Part shown: positions 1 to 6,906 of the stretch, piece after piece | Numbering within the stretch: the stretch's first letter is position 1 | Layout: every line of letters begins with the position of its first letter | DNA from: Gammaproteobacteria bacterium | GTDB taxonomy: Bacteria > Pseudomonadota > Gammaproteobacteria > Thiomicrospirales > Thiomicrospiraceae | NCBI GenBank assembly: GCA_013153955.1 | Contig: JAADDM010000052.1 | Coordinates: 1 to 11,738, forward strand | Reading direction: 5' to 3' | Length of the DNA stretch: 11,738 nucleotides | The notes under the pieces: model-generated | What the model was told of the DNA's origin: nothing | The model's database searches: none | What the model saw: only the letters and a program-made list of their open reading frames with translations | Made by a program: the position numbers and the translations under genes

Positions 1-272
1 TGCGGTGCGGGCTTCGGGCTCGGGGTCGGCGTGGGCGTCGCGGTTGGCCGCGGTCGGGCCAGGGGCCAATGCGAGCCCGGGGTCGACGTGGTGGTCGCGG
101 CAACCCGTCGCGAGGGCGCGGGGACAAACGACGGTACTGCGGACGGCGTAGAGGGTGATTGCGCGTTCCGTGGCCGCGTCGCGCTCGCGGCATGGAAAAG
201 CCCGCAAGCGCCGAAGAGCAGCGCGAGGGACAAACCGAGCGCGATACGGAGGGCGTGAGGCGGAGACACCAT
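1..272 (-). CDS. Putative lipoprotein with Pro/Thr-rich linker (partial, runs off left edge)
   Basis: An open frame starts with ATG at 272 and runs without a stop to position 1, giving 90 complete codons. The N-terminus has a basic stretch (HALR), a hydrophobic core (IALGLSLALLF) and a lipobox-like GAC-G with Cys at residue 24, as in lipoprotein signal peptides cut by signal peptidase II. After the Cys comes a low-complexity Ser/Thr/Pro/Ala-rich stretch ending in PTATPTPTPSPKP, a linker type that usually tethers an extracellular domain. The start is one base past the stop of the GT-C-like gene. I see no clear Shine-Dalgarno sequence, so translation may be coupled; GTG at 269 is an alternative. 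GC is about 72%, far above the neighbouring gene, and codon third positions are mostly G or C. The functional domain lies outside the window, so its role is unknown. A secreted enzyme, binding protein or adhesin are all possible. Confidence 0.72.
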   Translation of the reverse strand, partial: MVSPPHALRIALGLSLALLFGACGLFHAASATRPRNAQSPSTPSAVPSFVPAPSRRVAATTTSTPGSHWPLARPRPTATPTPTPSPKPAP

Positions 273-273
273 A

Positions 274-2931
274 CTAAGGTCGACGTCTTACAAAGGCGTA
301 GTCACACTTTTGGCTTGGATTCACATACACGTGGGTCTCACCCTCGGGGGTATGAATCGCGACCAATAAAGCTTCACGGTGATGAAAGTCCTTCCGTGGG
401 GGACATAATAATGCGATAGCTTCAGAGCCTGAAGGCCATATTTTAGGTATATTATCTGCAGGGATCACAATAGGTAACTGTCCCCACGTCCCCATAATAA
501 CAAAGAAAAGCAAGGGCTGCGAGGGGTTTAAATATCCACACCAATCACCACAGTACTGACCAGAGGCAACGTAGCGCGGGAAATAAGCAAAACCCCAATC
601 AGGTTGGATATGTAGAGTATGGGTCATTGTCTGTAAGTCCTCTTTAGTTACGGGACTCTGCGACCATACATTCCACGTCTCAAGTTGAGCAAACACTTCG
701 TCTAAAGTGGTCAAACGATGCCGAGGGGGTAACAGATCCGGTTGGCGCGTAGAACGCCATACAGAATAAACCTCAGCCCAAACGCCTAAAGCCGAAGCCA
801 CCGTTAGTCCCCCAGTGAGGAGAAGCCAAGCCCAACCATGAACATGTGTTAGGGGAGATGAAATATCCTCTGAAGAGAATGGAATTTCCAAAATAGACGC
901 GATAATTCTAAACAAAACCACCCATCCCGCCACGTAAAAGAGAACAGGGATCCAATCAATGGGAATGATATAGCGTCCACCTCCAGTGCGAGCGAACGAA
1001 ATGCCAAGAATATAAAAACTGTAAATCAACCAAGGAGCAAGTGCTGCCCATCGGTCCCGCCGCCATACCGCCACCCAACCCAGAGCAACAAGGGCCAAAT
1101 TCACGCCCCAAACAAGCCCATGCCACCACGTCAAGGGGCGACTTTCGGCGAAGGGCCGCATCCTGGTTACCTGGAGTGCGTCATAGAAACGAAAACCCCA
1201 GGGAAACATGGTCCACGTAGTAATTACATTACGCCCAATGTAATTCCAAATATGCAACCATAAGTCGCGTGGCCACCGAAGCAAATCACCGAGAATGGGG
1301 ATATGCTGCAAAATGGTCAGCAGTTGCTTCAACCATGGTGTTGTTTCCGCCTTATCATTGTCGAGCAATGGTTTTGTAGGAGAGATTGATTTGGGGGAGC
1401 TAGATCGAAGATGAGACGAGATTAAAGTCTGACTTGAGGGATGAGTCTGAGATGATGGTGTTGGGGCCGGAGTCGGGGTTGGGGTCGGCGGCGATCGATA
1501 TTCAACTGAGGCGCCCGCTCGAACACGGCGGCTAAAAAACCATGGTGTACGTTCATCTTCCCCCAGGGATTGCGTCAGGAACCACGTCCGCGTCATCCAA
1601 GGGGCCCATACAGCGAAAAGGGCTATGATCGCGGCAACCAAAGCTCGGCCACCAGCACGCCGGACAAGAAGAAAGAGGATGGCGAAGGCAAGAAGGCCGA
1701 AAAGGACAAGCAACGCCTCCAAACGTACCAAGACGCTCCAAGCAAGCAGGGCGCCTATCAATGCGCCGCCTAGCCATTGTCCCTGCTTCGGCAGCCGAGG
1801 CCAATGGAGTAAAGCATACAACAAGGCAAGGAAAACGAGCCGCAGTACCGGCTCACTCATGATGTTCTTGACATGTACAGCATCTAAGCGATTCGCTACC
1901 GAGAGAGCAACAGTCGAACGAGCGAGTAAAAGCAAGGCAAAAGCAAAGCCGGTCGTTGAAGAGTGCAAAGCCCGCCCAACAAGGTAACCCAAGACTGGCA
2001 ACAAAGCATTGAAAGCAAGCCACACAGCAAAATGCACTGTTATTTGATTCTCAGATGGCAAAGGAACAGCAAAGAGCACAGTATACAACCCAAATTTCCC
2101 AACAAACGGATGTCCATAACGAGAACGAGGAGAAGATGGATGAGCATAATACCCATATCCTAATCTGGCCTGCTGGACAGACAAAACATAAACCCGTGCA
2201 TCCGAGGCGGGATAGCGCACATTATGAGGAGGATAGGCTTTGGGCAAAAAGTAGTTCGGCGCGGGCTCAATCTTCATCCATACAAACCACGCCGCAGCAG
2301 CCAAAGCCAGACCATATCCCCAGGACAGACGTCTGCGCCGATACGCGGCCAACTTGCTCAACGCCCACGCCACAATCAACGCTGTCACAACGTGCTGAGG
2401 CAATATAGGCACAGGGAAACCCTGCCAATTCAAAGGCCAAGGAGCGCGCAAACCCCACCCCGTCCATAGAATTGCAAAAGCGCCGCCCCACAGCAACACA
2501 AGTGCAATAGCAAAGGTCACCCCAACCGAAGGGTTATAACGCCACGAGAGGGCGACCTTTCGCCGGAGCGCGCGAACTCGCTCAGGCCAAGCCTCATGCC
2601 AAGCATACAACCCACTACACCACGCGAGCCATATCCATAGAGGGATAAGTAATCGCTGACGAGCCGCGTTTAAGCCCTGAAAACGTTCAGGAGGGATCAA
2701 GGCAGCTAAGAGAAAGGCGAACCCTAAAGCAAGGAAAAACTTGCGCGCTCGAGACGACCGCAATCTAGAAGGCAAGCCGTGATATTCCAGCCACGTAGCG
2801 CCTAGCATACCTAGGCCAATCGTAATTATCACAGCCGCCCGACTAACGCTCAAGGGGCCACCAAGCAAAAGCCAAATCTCTACAGCAAAGCCACTTAGCC
2901 ATATAAGGACAAGCCGCAAACGTCGGCTCAT
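274..2931 (-). CDS. Large polytopic membrane protein, GT-C-like glycosyltransferase
   Basis: The 885-residue protein has many hydrophobic segments, roughly at 8-48, 66-80, 94-110, 136-158, 180-220, 298-345, 363-375, 386-448, 603-622, 632-645, 655-680 and 698-720. The segment around residues 240-280 (PASDARVY, then RYGHPFVGKFGLY) resembles the first external loop of GT-C enzymes (PMT/ArnT type), with Asp244 a candidate catalytic acid. GGRYIIPIDW at 650-659 resembles a late conserved segment in such proteins. GT-C enzymes use polyprenyl-linked sugars on the outer face. A low-complexity insert lies at about 480-520 (PTPTPTPAPTP, then Ser-rich). The tail from about 735 is hydrophilic with Cys794, Cys798, Cys843 and Cys876, possibly disulfide-forming outside the cell. 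ATG at 2931 is supported by GGGAG seven bases upstream. The gene follows the WecA-like gene and is one base from the lipoprotein gene. GT-C assignment is by architecture and weak motifs only; a membrane protein of unknown function is the alternative. Confidence 0.7.
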   Translation of the reverse strand: MSRRLRLVLIWLSGFAVEIWLLLGGPLSVSRAAVIITIGLGMLGATWLEYHGLPSRLRSSRARKFFLALGFAFLLAALIPPERFQGLNAARQRLLIPLWIWLAWCSGLYAWHEAWPERVRALRRKVALSWRYNPSVGVTFAIALVLLWGGAFAILWTGWGLRAPWPLNWQGFPVPILPQHVVTALIVAWALSKLAAYRRRRLSWGYGLALAAAAWFVWMKIEPAPNYFLPKAYPPHNVRYPASDARVYVLSVQQARLGYGYYAHPSSPRSRYGHPFVGKFGLYTVLFAVPLPSENQITVHFAVWLAFNALLPVLGYLVGRALHSSTTGFAFALLLLARSTVALSVANRLDAVHVKNIMSEPVLRLVFLALLYALLHWPRLPKQGQWLGGALIGALLAWSVLVRLEALLVLFGLLAFAILFLLVRRAGGRALVAAIIALFAVWAPWMTRTWFLTQSLGEDERTPWFFSRRVRAGASVEYRSPPTPTPTPAPTPSSQTHPSSQTLISSHLRSSSPKSISPTKPLLDNDKAETTPWLKQLLTILQHIPILGDLLRWPRDLWLHIWNYIGRNVITTWTMFPWGFRFYDALQVTRMRPFAESRPLTWWHGLVWGVNLALVALGWVAVWRRDRWAALAPWLIYSFYILGISFARTGGGRYIIPIDWIPVLFYVAGWVVLFRIIASILEIPFSSEDISSPLTHVHGWAWLLLTGGLTVASALGVWAEVYSVWRSTRQPDLLPPRHRLTTLDEVFAQLETWNVWSQSPVTKEDLQTMTHTLHIQPDWGFAYFPRYVASGQYCGDWCGYLNPSQPLLFFVIMGTWGQLPIVIPADNIPKIWPSGSEAIALLCPPRKDFHHREALLVAIHTPEGETHVYVNPSQKCDYAFVRRRP

Positions 2932-2968
2932 TTTCTATCTCCCTGAGTACAAACTTTATAGTAAAAGT

Positions 2969-2998
2969 CTTATACAGCGCTCTTAAGGAGTAAGGCAA
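2969..2998 (-). promoter_or_regulatory. Candidate sigma-70-like promoter before the GT-C-like gene
   Basis: On the minus strand TTGCCT (2993-2998) is followed after 18 bases by TATAAG (2969-2974). The -35 matches the consensus at four of six positions and the -10 at five of six. It lies in the 69-nt gap between the WecA-like gene and the 885-residue membrane protein. Transcription would start about 30 bases before the start codon, leaving room for the GGGAG ribosome binding site. AT-rich gaps give such matches by chance, and read-through from upstream is also possible. Confidence 0.3.
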
Positions 2999-3000
2999 AT

Positions 3001-4023
3001 TTAGCTATGCTCCCGATTGCTTAAATAATATTCTAAATATAAAACAACTACAAGATAAGACAGCAAAACGCTAAAAAAACCCAGACGTTGCATAATAACA
3101 TCTTGATGAAGCAGAATTACAGCCATCAACGATGAATATAACATTAAGATAACTTCGACAATCAATGTACGACGATGGCCCCAACCAGATTGCACAAGAC
3201 GCTGAAAATAATGCGATTTATGGGGTTTCCAAACCCTCTCCTTACGCCAGATTCGTTTGAGAAGGGTAACTGTCGCGTCAACAATAAAAGGCAAGAAAGG
3301 CATTCCTCCTATCCAAGCTGGGAAGAGATAATGCTTATCTGCGTATAAAATTAGTCCAGCAGCCATAAAACCCAAAAACGTACTCCCAACATCGCCCATA
3401 AATAAGCGAGCGGGGGGAAAATTGACCAATAAAAAACCCAAAGATGCTGCTGAAATTGACGTTGCAAGAAGTATATATTCCATGGTAGCACCCTGTTGAT
3501 ACCCCAACCAAGCTAAAGTACCAAATCCAATTACCCCCATCCCCGCGGCTAATCCGTCCATACCGTCCATGAAATTATATAAATTAACCATCCAAGCCAT
3601 AGTTAACAGATTAAATGCAAAGCTTAGCTCTGCAGGCCAATCCCAATCCCCACCAGGTATCACACGAATACCTGCTATATCTGCATAGCTTAACCATAAA
3701 GCACTTAGAATAAAATGGACAATTAAACGGATAAGGGGTGAAAGCGAGCGAATATCATCAATAAAAGAGAATAAGGCTAAAACTGAGCCAAAGATAAGCA
3801 AAAGGAAAAGCGCATTTACCAAAGTGCATTGCACCTTTATTGGCGCAGCTAAACAGGCACCCCATACGCCCAGAACAATACCTATACCACCACCACGAGG
3901 AACAGGGCGAGAGTGAAGGGAGCGATAAGTAGGAATATCAAGGAGGACATCTGGAGCCCAACGACTTAATATCCATGCCCATAGCCAGGATATTCCAAAA
4001 GCAAGCCAAAGCCAAGTGATCAT
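3001..4023 (-). CDS. MraY/WecA/WbpL-family polyprenyl-phosphate sugar-1-phosphate transferase
   Basis: This integral membrane enzyme would transfer a HexNAc-1-phosphate from a UDP-sugar to undecaprenyl phosphate, the initiating step of surface glycan synthesis. Family motifs are in order in the 340-residue product: HSRPVPRGGG at 37-46, Asp89-Asp90 in SFIDDIRSL, NLYNFMDGMDGLA at 147-159, FMGDVGST at 208-215, and PHKSHYFQRL at 267-276. The last is the cytoplasmic His-rich loop, and this form is more like WbpL than E. coli WecA. About ten hydrophobic segments surround the motifs, and the length is typical of the family. I chose ATG at 4023; an in-frame TTG at 4032 would add three residues, but AAGGG sits only about two bases from it, against eleven from the ATG. 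The gene has its own candidate promoter and lies near the distal end of the cluster. Substrate sugar cannot be read from sequence; GlcNAc, FucNAc or QuiNAc are plausible. Confidence 0.93.
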   Translation of the reverse strand: MITWLWLAFGISWLWAWILSRWAPDVLLDIPTYRSLHSRPVPRGGGIGIVLGVWGACLAAPIKVQCTLVNALFLLLIFGSVLALFSFIDDIRSLSPLIRLIVHFILSALWLSYADIAGIRVIPGGDWDWPAELSFAFNLLTMAWMVNLYNFMDGMDGLAAGMGVIGFGTLAWLGYQQGATMEYILLATSISAASLGFLLVNFPPARLFMGDVGSTFLGFMAAGLILYADKHYLFPAWIGGMPFLPFIVDATVTLLKRIWRKERVWKPHKSHYFQRLVQSGWGHRRTLIVEVILMLYSSLMAVILLHQDVIMQRLGFFSVLLSYLVVVLYLEYYLSNREHS

Positions 4024-4073
4024 ACCAAGCAATGCCCTTGTGAAAATTGACCAACTGGAGCGAAGCTTGGGGA

Positions 4074-4102
4074 AGGATAACAGATCATATTAGGAAGGTC
4101 AA
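4074..4102 (-). promoter_or_regulatory. Candidate sigma-70-like promoter for the WecA/WbpL-like gene
   Basis: On the minus strand TTGACC (4097-4102, five of six matches to TTGACA) is followed after exactly 17 bases by TATCCT (4074-4079, four of six matches to TATAAT). Transcription would start near 4067, giving a leader of about 44 nt before the ATG at 4023. The site lies in a 281-nt gap between two convincing genes on the same strand, where a fresh promoter is expected. It is the best promoter match I see in the window, but it rests on sequence match alone. Confidence 0.42.
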
Positions 4103-4134
4103 CTTAAGAGATATTTGCATCACAAAGAGAAATG

Positions 4135-4168
4135 CTAGAAATGCAATTCTAGTAACCCAAGCTAGAAA
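4135..4168. repeat. Clustered CTAGAA repeats upstream of the WecA-like promoter
   Basis: CTAGAA (4135-4140) and TTCTAG (4147-4152) form a six-base inverted repeat around ATGCAA. The longer word GCTAGAAA occurs at 4134-4141 and again at 4161-4168, 27 bases apart. The cluster lies about 30-65 bases upstream of the candidate -35 box at 4097-4102, where an activator might bind. No known regulator is recognised, and chance is possible in AT-rich DNA. Confidence 0.25.
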
Positions 4169-4177
4169 ACCCTCATG

Positions 4178-4202
4178 CTTTTAAGCTACAATTTCTTAAA
4201 AG
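4178..4202 (-). terminator. AT-rich hairpin after the WbuB-like glycosyltransferase (weak terminator candidate)
   Basis: CTTTTAAG (4178-4185) and CTTAAAAG (4195-4202) are perfect 8-base inverted arms separated by a 9-base loop. The hairpin lies about 100 bases past the stop of the glycosyltransferase gene that ends at 4305. The stem has only two G-C pairs, and the downstream minus-strand sequence has a short TTTT run rather than a long U tract. It could mark the end of an upstream transcription unit but would be a poor intrinsic terminator. Confidence 0.22.
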
Positions 4203-4304
4203 AAGGGATTGGAGGTTTCTAACTGTGTTAAACCTATAGAAATGACTTTTGCTTTCAATTCAAGACTTAAAGGTAGGAAAATTCGGGAAATATACTAACC
4301 ATTT

Positions 4305-5546
4305 TTATGTACATTTCGTAGCGCGTTTAGGGGCAAATTCCAAGACAGCTTCACACAATACACGCTCAAGCTTCATAGCTAGACGGTCCCGATTAAACTC
4401 AGTTTCAGCTAAACGACGCGCCGCATGGCGAGCGGCCTGAAGGCGCTTTTCATCACGTAAGAAAGCAAGCAGTTTGGCTGCTGAACCCGCGGGGTCATGG
4501 ACATCTAATACTATTCCTGCTCCTGTACGTCGCAGAAGATCGGCCTGCCAACCTTGGTAGTTAATTGCCACTGGTGTCCCTGCTGCCAGAGCATCAAAAA
4601 ACTTATTCGCAGAATTTGCCCACATGTCAGGTAAATCAATGAAAAGCGATGTAGCAACCGTTGCCGCGCCTAGCACAGCGGGCATGTCTCGTTTCGGAAT
4701 AGGAGGCATCATGTAAAATGTCCGGTTTAAAACTTCCAAAGATGCGGCCAATCGCCGTACCTTTTCATCCTCTGCACCCTCACCAACGACAAGGAAGCGC
4801 ACATCAGGGGCCATCTCCCGCATAGCTGCAGCAACACGTACCAAATAATCCACACCATTAATACGTCCCAAAGTACCAGTATAAACAACTAAAGGAAGAT
4901 CGCCTAACCAAGGAAACGAAGCGCGGAATTTCCGCCCCCGTTCATGCGCGTTAGCAAAAAGATCTAAATCTGAAGCATTGGGTATAACGGTAATCTTCTC
5001 CGAAGGATAGCCACGTTTCTCTATGCCTTTGGCCATATCAGGCGACAGGGCTACAACCCGTGCAGCGTTTCGATAAGCCCATTGCGCTAATACCTGTGCC
5101 ATTGGGATAAGGGGACCTTTGAGAGCACCCATAGCAATGGGTAACTCGGGCCACAAGTCTCGTACCTCAAAGACCATTGGAATGCGTTGCCATTTGGCTG
5201 CCAAAACACCAGGGATGGCAATGGTTAATGGTGTACTTGTTGCAAAAACTACATCTGCTGGAATTCGTATAGCATGCAAAGCAGCCCTCAAAGCAAATCG
5301 CATAAAAGCCCGGATCCGAGCGGGATATGAAAGGTAATTTGAATAAGGAACATACAACCAGTGAATTTCGATTCCTGCTGCATGGGTCACTTTCCAGCCA
5401 CGATGGCGAAAGCGGCCGCGATGGTCCGACGTCACCATTACAACTTTATGCCCCTTTGCCACAAGACGTCGGGCCAACTCATAGGAGCGTGTAATACCTG
5501 GGTCTGAGGGAAGATTGAAGTATTGATGCAAGTAGAGGATTCTCAT
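4305..5546 (-). CDS. Family 4 glycosyltransferase, WbuB-like
   Basis: This cytoplasmic GT-B enzyme would add a sugar from a nucleotide-sugar donor to the growing lipid-linked unit. The 413-residue product begins MRILYLHQYFNLPSDPGITR, the N-terminus typical of WbuB-type transferases, which include fucosamine transferases. Other family features are EVRDLWPELP at 127-136, VVYTGTLGRINGVDYL at 220-235 in the second Rossmann domain, VVGEGAEDEKV at 253-263, and NKFFDALAAGTPVA at 314-327, followed by GWQADLL. The usual EX7E donor-site signature is altered: the second Glu is Asp318, and the first Glu position is not acidic. I recall this NKFFD form from WbuB relatives, so it need not mean loss of activity. 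I chose ATG at 5546, which has GGAG eight bases upstream; ATG at 5564 would add six residues (MSGAPG) but lacks a clear ribosome binding site. The sugar specificity is not known. Confidence 0.92.
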   Translation of the reverse strand: MRILYLHQYFNLPSDPGITRSYELARRLVAKGHKVVMVTSDHRGRFRHRGWKVTHAAGIEIHWLYVPYSNYLSYPARIRAFMRFALRAALHAIRIPADVVFATSTPLTIAIPGVLAAKWQRIPMVFEVRDLWPELPIAMGALKGPLIPMAQVLAQWAYRNAARVVALSPDMAKGIEKRGYPSEKITVIPNASDLDLFANAHERGRKFRASFPWLGDLPLVVYTGTLGRINGVDYLVRVAAAMREMAPDVRFLVVGEGAEDEKVRRLAASLEVLNRTFYMMPPIPKRDMPAVLGAATVATSLFIDLPDMWANSANKFFDALAAGTPVAINYQGWQADLLRRTGAGIVLDVHDPAGSAAKLLAFLRDEKRLQAARHAARRLAETEFNRDRLAMKLERVLCEAVLEFAPKRATKCT

Positions 5547-5554
5547 GCCAGGAG

Positions 5555-5558
5555 CTCC
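5555..5558 (-). promoter_or_regulatory. Ribosome binding site that selects the start at 5546
   Basis: GGAG on the minus strand ends eight bases before ATG 5546 of the WbuB-like gene. It lies between the two in-frame ATG codons, so it can serve only the second. That, and the conserved MRILYLHQYF N-terminus, favour the shorter product. The site is part of the palindrome GGAGCTCC (5551-5558), which could slightly limit its access. Confidence 0.6.
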
Positions 5559-5666
5559 GCTCATCTAATTTACCAAAGTGTAATGCAGCATGATTATCCT
5601 TTGTGCGCCTTATGTTAAGAATGAAGATGATTTTGACTTTTCTATCAAGCTGTTTAGCTTTATTAA

Positions 5667-5685
5667 CTTGGCTTCTTAAGCCAAG
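5667..5685. repeat. Perfect 8-bp hairpin in the gap between the two GT4 genes
   Basis: CTTGGCTT (5667-5674) and AAGCCAAG (5678-5685) form a perfect stem with a three-base loop. It is the strongest hairpin I noticed in the noncoding parts of the window. In the direction of transcription it is followed by TTAATAAAG rather than a U tract, so a normal intrinsic terminator is not well supported. On the plus strand a T-rich run (5695-5703) follows about ten bases later. It may be a weak terminator after the upstream GT4 gene or a structured leader for the next gene. Confidence 0.4.
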
Positions 5686-5716
5686 ATCCATAAGTTCTTT
5701 TTTAAATTACAGCTAT

Positions 5717-5722
5717 ATTATA
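5717..5722 (-). promoter_or_regulatory. Perfect -10 hexamer without a clear -35, upstream of the WbuB-like gene
   Basis: The minus strand reads TATAAT at 5717-5722, in the gap between the two GT4 genes. The region 16-18 bases upstream is A/T-rich with no recognisable -35, and there is no TGn extension. If used, transcription would start near 5710 and give a leader of about 165 nt containing the hairpin at 5667-5685. A chance match in AT-rich DNA is quite possible. Confidence 0.25.
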
Positions 5723-5796
5723 CCCGTCTCTGGGCAAATTTATATTTTGATAAGGGAAATAATTGCAGGAGATTTTGGCAATATAACATCAAAACC

Positions 5797-6891
5797 CTAA
5801 CCTAGCAACTGCGCGTAAAACTGTAACAGCCTTTCAGCCTCCCAATTCCAATTATACCTTGTCTCAACAAGCCATCGTCCTCGCTCACCCATGGCCCGCG
5901 CCTCATCAGGATGCGTAAGCAACCATTGAATTGCTTGGGCAACAGCCCTAGGATCGTCGGGTGTAACAAACAGGCCAGCACCTTCAGCTAACTCTCGCCA
6001 AAAGGGAAAATCTGATGCGACAAAGGGGATACCCGCAGCCATATACTCAAATAATTTGACGGGCATAGACTCCTGATAACGAGACAAGGGAGCAAGTACC
6101 ACTAAACCAACGCGCGCCTTGCCCAAGATCTCAGCAACTTGAGGTCGCTGGAGCCAACCAAGATAACGCGTTCGCTTCCAACCCGGACGTCTCGCTAACT
6201 TTGTATGTAGGGAAGCTTCATCAAAAGCGCCAGCCAAAATCAGTGTTGCTTCCGTCTGCACGTGAGCAATAGCATCAACCATAACCGAAGCGCCGCGCAC
6301 TTCCGCAATCCAACCTATATATACTACCCAAGGCGGCCGTTGATGGTAAGGAATTTTTTGGTCACGAAACATTGGGAGACGAGGGAAATTTCGCACAACT
6401 ACTGTCTTTTCAGGCGGGAATTTTTCACTGATCGCCGGAGTCGCTGCGACAATACCATCGAGTATGCGCGCAGCCAACTTCTCCCAAACTTGGATTCCCC
6501 ATCGGGCTATATGTCGGCTAGGTTTAGGAAGCCAGTGCTTAGTTAAAATTTGACGAGAATAATCCTCGTGCACATCATAAACTACGCGCGATCCAGTGCT
6601 AATCTTTAATAAAATACCTATGGGAATCAACTCAGGGTCGTGAAAGTGATATAAAGACGCTCGTTCTTGGCGAGCCAATTGAAAAGCACGCCAACTTAAG
6701 CCTAAAATACGCTCCCATCGATGACGCGGTTTGGGCAACGCTCGAATATGTATTCCGTCAACGACCTCATCATGCGTATGTGGAGCGATTAACACCACTT
6801 CATAGCCCGCCTGCGCCAGCGTTCTGGCTTGTTTATGAAAGATTCGGGTGTCGAAAGGAGAGTGAACTGTTGTTAAATGAACAACCTTCAT
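5797..6891 (-). CDS. Family 4 glycosyltransferase (GT-B, retaining)
   Basis: This is a likely cytoplasmic or membrane-associated enzyme that adds one sugar to the lipid-linked repeat unit. The 364-residue product starts MKVVHLTTVHSPFDTRIFHK, a common N-terminus of family 4 transferases. It has YHFHDPEL at 81-88 and VVYDVHEDY at 103-111 in the N-terminal domain, and VVYIGWIAEVRG at 189-200 at the start of the second Rossmann domain. The donor-site EX7E motif is intact: Glu274 and Glu282 flank SMPVKLF, followed by YMAAGIPFVASDFPFWRE. Length is normal for the family. ATG at 6891 is preceded by AGGAAG about eleven bases upstream, just after the polymerase stop. The 15-nt gap implies co-transcription with the Wzy-like gene. 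Specificity cannot be inferred. Confidence 0.94.
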   Translation of the reverse strand: MKVVHLTTVHSPFDTRIFHKQARTLAQAGYEVVLIAPHTHDEVVDGIHIRALPKPRHRWERILGLSWRAFQLARQERASLYHFHDPELIPIGILLKISTGSRVVYDVHEDYSRQILTKHWLPKPSRHIARWGIQVWEKLAARILDGIVAATPAISEKFPPEKTVVVRNFPRLPMFRDQKIPYHQRPPWVVYIGWIAEVRGASVMVDAIAHVQTEATLILAGAFDEASLHTKLARRPGWKRTRYLGWLQRPQVAEILGKARVGLVVLAPLSRYQESMPVKLFEYMAAGIPFVASDFPFWRELAEGAGLFVTPDDPRAVAQAIQWLLTHPDEARAMGERGRWLVETRYNWNWEAERLLQFYAQLLG

Positions 6892-6906
6892 AGAACAATG
6901 TACTTC

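Noticed and set aside
31..419. Plus-strand frames of 75 and 86 codons near the left edge
   Set aside because: They are antisense to the lipoprotein signal and linker region and to the end of the GT-C-like gene. High GC removes stop codons in all frames here; the minus frame has a coherent signal peptide and linker, the plus frames do not.
1440..1500. TGGGGTCGG-like repeats considered as a CRISPR or tandem-repeat array
   Set aside because: They are short, degenerate, in frame, and encode the Pro/Thr-rich loop of the GT-C-like protein; there are no uniform spacers.
1625..2408. Overlapping plus-strand open frames of 66-120 codons, rich in Lys, Arg and Gln
   Set aside because: They lie opposite the hydrophobic coding strand of the 885-residue membrane protein, which naturally gives basic, polar antisense frames. 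They lack ribosome binding sites and recognisable motifs.
2941..3000. CTTACTCCTTAAG and neighbouring short palindromes as a possible terminator
   Set aside because: The arms are too short and imperfect, and there is no U tract; the segment is better read as part of a weak promoter region.
4249..4440. Plus-strand 63-codon frame across the 4305 gene end
   Set aside because: Most of it is antisense to the glycosyltransferase C-terminus, and it has no supporting signal.
5479..5691. Minus-strand 70-codon frame in the gap before the WbuB-like gene
   Set aside because: It overlaps the start of the glycosyltransferase in another frame, has no clear ribosome binding site, and shows no domain or membrane signature.
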